Source: Balanoglossus misakiensis | Taxonomy: Eukaryota > Hemichordata | Direction: 5' to 3' | Length of the DNA stretch: 64,000 bases | NCBI GenBank assembly: GCA_040954595.2 | Contig: CM082584.2 | Location: forward strand, 4,154,001-4,218,000 | Shown here: positions 36,801 to 48,800 of the stretch, in pieces | Numbering within the stretch: position 1 is the stretch's first letter | Layout of the letters: each line of letters starts with the position of its first letter | Notes under the pieces: model-generated | The model's input: the letters and a program-made list of their open reading frames with translations, nothing else | Database searches by the model: none | What the model was told of the DNA's origin: nothing | Position numbers and translations under genes: made by a program

Positions 36801-39800
36801 TACCATCACCGGCGGTCAATAGCCTAGTCTGGTCCTCTGCCCCATTCCCGCCACTGGCTGTGCTATGCTGAAAGACCCAAGGGTCAGGTATGGACTATTG
36901 TTAATATGGCTCTTATTGGTCAATAAATACGAACATTGTGATTGATGGACGAAAGCTATTTCAAACATTACAACCTCGAAGTTTGAGTTTGTTTGCCAAT
37001 CAAAATATGCTTTGGTGAAGTTGAATAAGAAACATTCCTTATCAAACTATCGAATAGTCTGGTCCTCTGCCCCATTCCCACCGCTGGCTGCGCTACGCTA
37101 AAACGAAAGGGGTCAGGTACGGTCCGGTCTTGGCCAAAAACCTGGCCAGCATATTAAAATGAAACAAAGACCACGTGATCATAAACAAGATGGATGCCTC
37201 CAATGTCCGTATGCCAATGAGAGCCATGTTTACAAAAGCCCGTGCCTCAGACCCTTTCCTTTAGCGTAGCGCAGCCAGCGGTGGGAATGGGGCAGGGGAC
37301 CAGACTAGTCACATAACAGCTTGTCTGTGTGCGCATTTACACACTCTCGATCCCCCACTCCCAGTGGCCAGGAGTGTGATATAGAAACCACATCCAAAAC
37401 AACTTAGGTACTTTTCTGTTCTTATTTTTTAGGAATAATGAATCAAACAAAATCAGACTTGGGCAAGAAAATGCTAAGGTAAACATGTAGTTACCAATGT
37501 GAGAAAAATTAGTGAATGGTGAGAAGATTTTTGTATTATCCAAACTTGCAAACATGAATGAACCATGACATTACAAGTTTCCCTAGACAGTTGCAAACAA
37601 AATTGTTTGACTGAGTGTATTTCTCCTGGCTAGAGCCCAGGGATCTGAACATCGAACATTTACAAGGGGAATGAGGGGTGCTCTTGTCCTAGCACCCACC
37701 TTAATATGTTAAAAAACTGTTGTACAGTAGATTTGCTAAAATAGAACATTTTATTTACTGAGAAGTAAAAGGATTGTGTTATACATACCTGATGTACAAG
37801 ATGACAAGAAAATATTAAATGGGAAACCTACTTCTATTTTACTCATTTATTTCAACTGTAAACATCAGCTGGGGCTCTAAATAACAGGATATTGCCTCAT
37901 AGATTAACCCTTTCACCACTATGGTCCGGTCCAAATCCATTGTTTTCTATGGGAAGGTTGGACCTCTATAGAGGGAACTGGGGGTGAAAGGGTTAAAGGG
38001 ACAAAGTCTCTCTCTCGCTGCCCTTTTTTCCATTAATTATGTTTGATACAAGACACTGTTCATGTTAATGTACATGTGGATATATAGTGAATCAATGATC
38101 AACCACACAAAACTTCCATCCCACTTGTATGATATGAGAGTAAAAACTCGCCCAAAATGAATAAATGGTAAAGAACGATTATTCATTTTGGCGAGTTTTT
38201 TCACTCTCCTGTCTATAAAAGGGATGGAAGTTGTGTGTGGTTGAACGTTCATTCACTGTATATCCACATGTAGAATAACAAACAGTGTCTTGTATCAAAT
38301 ATAATATATGGAAAAAAGGGCAGCGAGAGAGAGACTTTGTCCCTTTAATGGAAGTGGGGCCTTTGCCTTCAGGAGCAAGGCCTCTACCAAGAGAAATACA
38401 GTAGATTAAGTTTGTTTGAACCAATATTACAATGGACAAGATAATTGACTGGACAATTTTCAACATATCCTACGGGTAAAGATAGAGTTGGATGAATGAC
38501 AATATTACATACAAACATACATGGAATCCAAAGACCATTTATATCTTCATCAAGTTTTCAAAACCAAGAATCCCTTCCCATTTACTATAATGCTGTGTCC
38601 CCAATCATGAAAAATTGTTTTGATTTGCTCAGGATGTGGTTTTTGAGACCTGTACAGGATATTGATCTCCTGAAGGAAAGACAAGCTGCAATCAGTTTTT
38701 TTGTCTCACCAAGAAATATTGAAGTATGCTCATCTCTACAAGACGCTCTACGGAATATCAAGAATGTCGCTGTACGTACATTGTGTATCTATCTACTAAG
38801 TATATTAAAGTATTTATAAATTTTGAAAAACAATTTTTCAATTTCATTATTGTTCATACCAATTTTGCAACAAGTAGACATATAAATTGTACTTACTTAT
38901 AACAAATATAACTTGTGAGTAGATGTTATTTTCAAAAATACCATATATCCGCTATTAATTTTAGATAAATTCTCTTTGTGTTTGGATTTTCTTTGATAGT
39001 TTGCATTGTGTGTACACGTGCATTGTATGTGTTAGAGTGAAAGGTCCATCGTCTGAGGGCACTCCCTATGTTAGCGCTCTTGAACGAATTGGATCCTGTG
39101 TGTGGAAGAACCAAATACATTAGATTTATCAGAAACGTGTAGTACATGTATCTGTAGTATATCGCAAACATATGGATTATGTATTATTGTTCTTTTCTTT
39201 ATTATTTCTAGAGAGTGTTGGGTCGGATGAAAACAGCTCAAGCCTCAATTGGTGACTGGCAAGCCTTATACCAGGTAATTTATACCAAGCTTTATATCTA
39301 CTGGTCAAGTAAACAGTCTTCCAATAACTAATTCCCCTTGCGTAGTAGTTGTGGTCTTGCATCTTCTATTACTCTTAAAGATGTACTCGCAGAACATAAA
39401 CCGGAAACACTGCACGCCCTGTCTTTTTCCCATAGGATTACATTGATAATCGGTAGAAAACAAACTTCTACTATTGTCATTTTCACGAAATTTTACACAT
39501 AGCTCAGTCCAGCAAATATAAATTCATTGGTCAAATAAAATATAGGGGTCACTGCGCTCTTTTTTGAGATAAATTGTGTTAAAAATGTTGGCCATAGACA
39601 AACCATTGGTGAAAAATGCTGAGTCAGCAGTTTTCTTCTATTATCGACTAAATTCATGGCTCTGTATTTCAAAAACAAGCGCGGTGACCCCTATATTTTA
39701 TTACGGATTTTCCCTATACATAATATGACAGAACCCCATGGCTCGATCGTGCAAGCACGCCGTAACGGTAGTATTTGCATCGAGTGTCTGGCGGTGTATT

Positions 39801-42800
39801 CTTGCGCCCGTCCCCCGCACTCGCTGTCGCTCGTGCGGGGGGCAGCAAGAATACACCGCCAGACACTCGATGCAAATACTACCGGTACGCCGTGCTTGCA
39901 CGATTGAGCCATGGGGTTCTGTTTTTATTACATATGTTCATCCCATTTTGAAAAAAAGACTGAAAATGAAAGAAATGAGACCGCGAATGATATTGCTTGT
40001 TTCTTGAACAGGCCACTCATTTGCATACAGGTATGGCATAATGTTTTTGGTATTGCACTGAGTGCAAATACCGATGTTACGCGCGCGCTCGGTGCAAGTA
40101 ATCGACGGTACATATGTAATAAAAAGGAGAATCCAAAAATCCACAATTAAAAAAAATGACAATACTTTCAATTTTACTGAACGTACATCCTTAACACGTT
40201 CTGAACTAATTTCGGAATTCCACAGTCTGAAAATAATACCTTCCCTATTTGAAAACATTCATAATTGATGAAGGAATAATAATTAAAGGTTTATAAATGT
40301 GACATTAAATTTTTGTTTGTAAGCCTATAATTTGTGCCACATCAATTCTCTCCAAATTTCACAAAGTCACAAGTTAATATTTTCAGAAGACTTAGTAAAT
40401 AAATCTACAATAGGTACGCACTTTAAAGATAACTGAGATCATTGATATGAAAGAGATATCTTGTCTTAAATTATTTATTACGTGTTACTTGTAGACTGCC
40501 TACAATGCAATATACATTGGTGATATATGCAGAGCTCAGACTGCTGATGTGGCCATCTTTAAGAAGGTAAGGAAACTTTCATAAACAATTTACATTTACT
40601 GTTTTGTATTGGTTTTAGAAATGTAACAAATGAGTCTGTTAATGTGTAAGAAAAAAGTCGAGACTTTCTAAAATAGTCAGTGTTTGTTAATGTCACCTGT
40701 GATTTTTATTCCTGTACACCTATTTCTGTGTAATTCCCAAATGGGAGCACAGTGTCCTTGACGCTATGTTTTTCTGGCTGATTGTTTTGAAATTTGGGTT
40801 ACAGGTAAAATATACATATATGTGCAACATTTATTACATTGTAATATCAGAAATTATTTAGCTAGTTTGTAATTTTCTTTATTTATTGTCAAAAAGCACT
40901 ACATGTATTGATTCAATGGATGCAAAATGCAAACAATAGATATGCAATGCAGTGGGCCATCTGAAAGTCTTCTTTGCACCTGCACTACAATGATTGAGAG
41001 TTGAGAACAGGTCACAGGCCAAGAATGCACTATTTTGAAGCCCTACGAATTCATTTGTTTCCTGTGATTTTTATATGAAAATGGGTGACTTGTGGTTGGT
41101 GAAAACAACTTCTATTGGCTAACCTTGCAACCTCCCAGGACAGATATATGCAGAGATCACCCTTGGTACCCTCCCCTATTAAAATATTACACACTGACTG
41201 CAATCTGAATGAATGGTAAGAAGTGACACCTTGGTTGCATGTAACTCCAGTTTGTGTTTCATTATGACCGGGATGTGGCTGTTTTCTTCATATGCTCTTT
41301 TCACTAACACATTTATTCCAAACAGAGATGTTCACATAGCTGCATGTCCTGACAATGTGATATTTACAGGCCTAATTGTAATTTTCTCCTTGTTGTTATT
41401 TTTTGACAGATAAGCAGAACATTCACTGAGGATTTACATTATATTGCCGGCCTGATTATCAAAATTGTAAGACCTGGTTACTTTGTTTTAATGTCCTCCA
41501 GACAGACCCAAAATAGAGACATACTAGATTATCATAAGGCCAAAATAAAAAAATATGTGCTGTTCCGATTACCCGACCTACCCTAATTTTAACCCGCCGA
41601 CCCTAAACTTTTTAGCGCTTCATTAACCCAGAAGTAAAAATAATGTCAAATATACAAAATTTATAAAAATTGCGCGAAATATGATGAAATCGCGCGCATC
41701 ACGCAAGAACTATGACATCTATCTTCTACACTAACACTGCCAGTTAAATAAAAAAAATGCAAAATAAAAAAATTTCCTACCTACATACCCTATTTTAAAA
41801 AGCAATGTAATCGGAACAGCACATATTATTTTTGGGGGGCCTAATATCAATTATAATTTCTGTCCATGTACACTTCTGTATATCTGCAGCCATTGAATAG
41901 ACATCAGTGAAAAATACAGGATAAGTACCGGGCAACAGCAATATAGCTTTCAAATATGAAACATGTAATTGAGAATGACTTGATTTAATACATTGATAAA
42001 TTGGTGATGATCTAATGTCTTTACAATGGTAAAATGATCAAAATATATTTTTGTTCATTTATTTAGTTATAATATAGTAAGAGACAGTATACCATATTTT
42101 CATGACTGTCTATGGATGGGAATAATGCAATAAATGCATTTTTCAGTGATGAGAATTTCTGAAGTGAAGTCAAGATGTTATTTAGCTAAATACTTGAAGA
42201 GAAAAAAATGCACTTGTTATTTCCAGGTGGATTTTGAAGAATCTGCTGTTCTGAACAAGTTTGTTGTGAAACCAAATGTAGACAAGGCTCTGGATGAAAG
42301 TGAGTTGACAATAGTAGATACTTGTTACTTCTATTAAAGGGACAAAGTCTCTCTCTCGCTGCCCTTTTCCCATTAATTATTTTTGATACAAGACAATGTT
42401 TATATTATTCTACATGTGGATATATAGTGAATCAACATTCGACCACACACAACTTCCATTCCGTTTGTAAGATATGAGAGTAAAAACTCGCCCAAAATGA
42501 ATAAATGGTAGAGACCGATTATTCATTTTGGCGACTTTTTTCACTCTCGTGTCTACATGTGGGATGAAAGTTGTGTGTGGTTGAACGTTTATTCGCAATA
42601 TATCCACAATGTAGAATAAAATAATCAGTGTCTTGTATCAAACAAAATTAATGGAAAAAGCGTGAGAGAGACTTTGTCTCTTTAATAATAAATATTACAC
42701 ACACTCTCTATCACATGCATATGATTATATTGTATGATAAAACGCCATAGGTTATGCCAGTAGGTGTATAATAATATTTATTTGTAATGACTGTATTCCA

Positions 42801-45800
42801 GAGAAAGAAACGTACAATGGATTGCCAGATTTTATGACCAAGATTGCCAGAGAGGAGTTGAAGAAACTTGGTGATGACATCAAGGAATGCAATGTGGTGT
42901 ATTTACCTCAGCTGGGTTATCTACTGGCTATTCCAAGATCTTCAATTATGTCAGAGAAGCAAGACTTTCAAATGCCATCGCTTGAGTTTGTGGTGAGTCA
43001 ACTTTGAGGGTCTTGGTCCTACCACAGTACAGGACATTGATAACATTATTATTTGTTGTTTTTGCTATTTAAAGGTATACGGTCACCTACAGAAATTTAG
43101 CTATAGTTACCATGGTAAACTTGAGATCTAGCCAATCACGGATTTTTAGTTCGTGGCACACGCGAAAAAAAGAGCGCCACCATATGTTCTTTAGAACATT
43201 CAAATATGCCATTTCAGCCATATACGGGCGTATGTAAATTGGAGGTGACTGTAAACCTTTAAGTTTATGTTTATACCATATAACCAAAGATGTTTTGAAT
43301 ATTATCCAAACAGTGATCTTTTCCATGTTCACTTTGTAGTTCTTGTCAAATAATACTGTTCATTACAAGAGTGCCAGTACAAGAGGTGAGTAAATGTTTG
43401 GCTGTTTCACACAGAGTTCATACATTCCTGGAAAAATCTTTGAAAGTTTTTAAAATGTGAAACCTGGAAAATCTGTAAGAGTTAATAAACAAATCACTGC
43501 CAGAGAATTCCATCTATTGTGATGCCATAAACATGACATGTTTTAACCTGAAGCAATGACTGGCCTTTTTAATCTGTTGATCTAACAGGGAATATATCAA
43601 TGACATATGACTTGTTATTACGTTACTTACCAGTAGCTTTGTTACAGTTGGGGAGAAATAATGAAAAGCTGAGAAATTTATATGGCTTGCCTGAGTGGTC
43701 ACATGATTGTACCATGTTTAAGTTCAAGCAACCTTTTGATAGTTCTATTTTGGTTTTTGGCCAATCTTACAGCAATAGAGTTCAGTTCTACCTTATATTA
43801 TTTCAAATAGCCATAATAAACACCCTTCTTTTCTTAATATGTGGGATTGTTTTTAAAATGTTAATACAATGCTTTGTGTCTAGAGTACATGATTATTTTT
43901 TTATAAATCTATTTTATTTTAAACTTTTTACTTTGTATTTTATGTCAAATTGATTTACTTTATTTTGTTTTATTTATGTTCGATTTACATTGTGATTGTT
44001 TTATTTGTTGTTTTGTTATGTTTTGTTTTGTTATGTTTGTGTTTGTTTTTGTTTTGTTTTTGTTCTTAACTGCCACACAAAGAGTTGCCTGAGGGGGGAT
44101 GGTAAAGAATAATGTTATTGGTGTTTGGTGTACACTTCAATCTTCAGAATTGGATGCAATACTGGGAGATACTCAATGTGAAATAACAGGTAATATTATT
44201 TTACTTGAAACATTCTTATGTATTTTACTGCTGTTATATCCTTCTTAACAATAGCACAATGAAAAAAAATGTATTCAGATTATGATCAAAGCTGGTTCTT
44301 CATGGGGGTTTTTGTTCAAAAAAGTTTCAAACCAGCATCCCAGATACCTTTGAATTGGTCTAAAGCAATCATGAATAGACCCCCAAAAATTATCTGAAGG
44401 ATTGAAGGTTTTTCAGAAAAGCCTGGTATTGATGCCATTATGTAAATCAATTAATTTGCATATTTAATCAATTTAGTTAATTAAAGAGGTAATGTTCAAG
44501 TTGTTGCACCACATTTGATAAAATTGCCTGTGATCATACAAATTGTTATTTGAGAACTAAGTTTACCCAGGATATGTGGTCTCTTGTCATAAAAGAAGCA
44601 ATCTCATTGGCTGTTTCCTGGCTCTTGAGAATACTATGAGGTTATCACCCCATATCACCTCTTGTTGGGCCATATTTGCCGTGAGTGTGGGTTGTGAGCT
44701 GCATCACACTATATTGTATTGTATTGTATTGTATTGTATTGTATTGTATCCCATTGTATCCTATTGTATTGTATTGCAGACCATGAGACAACTATCATGC
44801 ATAGACTTCAAAATACTATCTTAGAGCACAGTGAAGTCTTAAATGCAGTTCTGGAATATGCTGCTGAACTGGATTGGTAAGATGATAACAAAAAATATTT
44901 TCAAATATTTGTACTTGTGTGAATTCTATGGGATTCGTCACAAAATACCCGGTATGTGCATTGAACAGTTGGTAATTTTGAGCTATTGTAAAGTGGCTAT
45001 TTGTAGTGTAGTAATAAAAGCCTTCTCGCAATATTAGTAAACCAGAGTCCCTCTATCAAGAGAGATCATGAGTAAACTATAATAGTATGTACATGAACAT
45101 GTATTGTTTTGTTAATAATTTAGTACACCGGTAGTCAGCAGAAATTGATATAGAATATTAAAGCCAACATGCATTTGTGTTTCTTTTCAGTCTAATATCA
45201 CTGGCTGTATGCGCAAAGGAATATAACTACACACAACCAGTATTAACACAAAACAATGTAATACACATCAGAGGTGGCAGACATCCACTACAAGAACTTT
45301 GTGTCAGTCCATTTGTACCAAACGATACTCTATCTGGTGACAAAGGCAGCAAAATTAAATTTCTGACTGGTCCAAATTCAAGTGGTAAAAGTGTCTACAT
45401 AAAGCAGGTAATGTACAATTCTCCCTACCTTAAATAGTGTTTTGCTACCTAAGTGAGTGATGAAAATCTCATATGGTCGACACAATTTCAAGATGGCCGA
45501 TTTTTGGCATGTTTAACAAACAGGAGTTCATAAGCTAAAGTGATGATGGGTCATTTTGAAACTTTTTAACAGAAAAAATATCAAAATGTGAAAAAAGTTT
45601 AATGAGTTAAAATGCTAACTACAGACAATATGTTTGACTAAAGAAATTCATGAAATACAGTAAACATATCATATTTCTTCTATCTCTTTAGTGGGTTGTC
45701 GACTTTTCGCCCAGAATGCAATGTGATTTGACCCCCTAGCGCAAAGTGAATACCTATTTAAGGCAGCCAGAATTGGAAGCATAATGATATCTGTCAGAAA

Positions 45801-48800
45801 AAAATTGAGAAGCCCTGCGCTCCTAACCCAATCTGATTAACATCAGATGTAGAGTTAGGCGGTGTCTTTACTTTTGCTGATTCTTGGCTGTTCTGTTTGG
45901 AAGGGGGCCAAGACAGAGAACAGAATAGCCAAAACTATCGTACCAGCACCTAACTCTGCATCTGATTAACAAGCAAAAAATACAGAAACAACAACCACAG
46001 TGTCATGATAAACAACGCGGTGTCTTGAATTGAGCCGCCCACTCACGCGATCGAGCAGCTGACACAAGAAGTGGCCTGTGTCAAAGTCCCATCTTACGTA
46101 GTATGTAGCTGTATACCAGCAGATCCTTTCTATTTTTATCAAACTCTGTGTACCGGGTATATGTTGTTAACAGATCTGGGTGTTGGTAACCTGTGTTGTG
46201 AGGGCTACTATGAAGTTGGAAATTTTGCACGCGTCTTTAACTTGCCATAACATTACCTACATTTTGACAGGTTGGTCTGATTGTATTTCTGGCTCATATT
46301 GGGAGTTTTGTACCAGCCGAGTCTGCCCACATTTGTATGCTGGATAGAATCTTTACCAGGATTCATTCCAGGGAATCTGTCACCACTGGCCTCTCCACAT
46401 TCCTTATTGATCTCAATCAGGTGAGAATGCATGTTACATTAGATATTTGGTTTTAAAGAGTGTGACGATCGTCTTATGCGCACGTGAGACTCTATGGTTA
46501 CAGAAATTGTATACAGTCAATGCCATAATTAAGGCAGTGTTCTGTCCTGACAACAGACAAGATGGCAGAGACCATAGTCTGTGTTCGGAGACCAGGAAAA
46601 GACAGCAAATTGGGGGGAAGGAAGGAAGTCTACTGATATGATATGCATGAAATATCGAAGGAAGTGAAGGCAGTCCACTATTGCGTCGAACGCAAAATTT
46701 GCAGAACATTTGGATTGGACGTAATGTTAAAAATTGTGCACACGACATTACGCATATACGCATACGTTGATTGTCAGCCTTTAACAGTATGTATTTCCAT
46801 GTATTTCTGTGTGTATATTATTTCATAAATGGATTCATTAGCCAACAGATGAAAAAGCTCAGTTGTAGAATTCATTACCCACCCACAATTCCTGGATAAT
46901 ATACAATGAAGAAGCTTGAGAAAGTAAAGTATAAAATCTTTGAAACAATGAAATTCTACACCAAAATATAGAAATTCGCAGTTGAACAATATCTGAAAAG
47001 AATGTTTCTCTAGGGTGTGCATGATAATAGTAAATTATAAAAACTTTGTCTACTGTAAAACGGGTTATTTTCGCGACAGGTAATTTTCCCAATATCAAAA
47101 CAGGCAACTGTTATAAGAGGATTTATTTTCGCATTGTCGTATTTCTCGTGCATCGTTATCTCTGAAAAACATTTTATGTGACTTTTTATTTACATGTTTT
47201 TTGGCTCTCGCGTATTTCGCGAACATTTAGTGCTCGCGAAAATAACCCCTTTTACAGTATTTTTTTCATAAATTTAATTATGTTACATTCCATTGCTGCT
47301 GTTACTGGTTTCAAAAACATATAATATTTTCTTTATAGATTTGTGTGGCATTAAAGTATGCAGGTGAGCGTTCATTGGTGTTGCTGGATGAATTTGGAAA
47401 GGGTACACAGACAATGGATGGAATAGCCTTACTATGTGGCTGTTTACAGCATTGGATAAACCAGGCCAAGAATTGTCCTCATGTCTTGGTATCATCTCAT
47501 TTCCATACCATTGTACATCAACATCTGCTGTCAAGGTCATCCATCATTCAATTTCAGGTCAGTCAATCTTTGCATCTCCTGTTTTAGTGTCGCTATATTC
47601 AAACTGGGATGTTCACATGAAACAAAATTAGAAGACATCAACTTGTGATGGCCGCTAGCTCTCATTAAAGTAGTATATGCTTCGGAAATCAAAGTCAAAG
47701 ACTTTTCTCATATTTTGCTGAAGTATTCTAGCTCTCTTTAAGGTTGAGAATAAAAATTAAAGGCCCACCTTGCAGAATTTTGAATGATCAGAGAACAAAA
47801 TTGTCTCAAATTTGAAATTCAATTTGAAGTCTCTGTGTTTACTCTATGGAAAATATTTAAAATACTGATTATTATGAAAACAAGATGGCAAACACCCTAT
47901 TATCTTCTTTATTTCAAAAAGACTCCTCACACGCTTTAGCAAAGAATTAAAATGAATGGAGGACTGTCATATTTCTGATTATCTTTCTCCAAGGCACATC
48001 CTACCTTAATTATTTTATTCCTCTCTGACAGATGATGGAAGTTTTGGAAGACAAGGATGAATTGGTGTCCCTCTATCAATTAATTGATGGCCATAATAGC
48101 AGCAGTTATGCCCACCATGTTGCCAAAGTTGCTGGATTGCCGACCAAGATACTGGTCAGAGCTCAAGATGTCATTTTCAATTATTCTTTATTTCATGCAG
48201 TAATCTTTAACCCTTTCACCCCCAGTATTCACTATAGAGGTCTTACTCATACCATAGAAAAGAAGGGTTAAAAATGCAGTTTTGTACTGTTCTGAGTCTG
48301 CATAGGCAAACCATGGTATGTTTGTGTGAATAGGAACATCCATACTTTAAAGCCCCTATAGCTGTCAAATTTCAAATATTTTTTCCACACAAAAAACATC
48401 AAATATATATTGCCTATCCTCTGAAATCTTCACCATTAAGCCGTATAACTTGCATTTGCATCAGTTTGTCATCTCTTGGCGACGCATACCACGATAGCTG
48501 CGTACTGTATGGAGGCTGAATAAATGGATGTGGCACCTGTTTAATACATAGCGTGTTCAAATTGCAACATGCAGTCACAGTCGGGCATGGATAAGGTGTT
48601 CATGTATACCTATCAGGAAGCTTTATTTAGATGAACCAATTTAAGGATGTACGTTCAGTAATATTGAAAGTATTGTCATTTTTTTTAATTGTGGATTTTT
48701 GGATTCTCTTGTGTATACATAATGAAAATCCGTGATAAAATAATAGGGGTCACCTCGCTTGTTTTTGAAATACAGAGCCATGAATTTAGTCGATAATAGA

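Noticed and set aside
28705-37308. TRIM-DTX B as cargo of a composite transposon between two same-family MITEs
   Set aside because: The downstream MITE is absent from copy A, where the gene is equally nested, so it arrived later. The upstream copy is only a half element.
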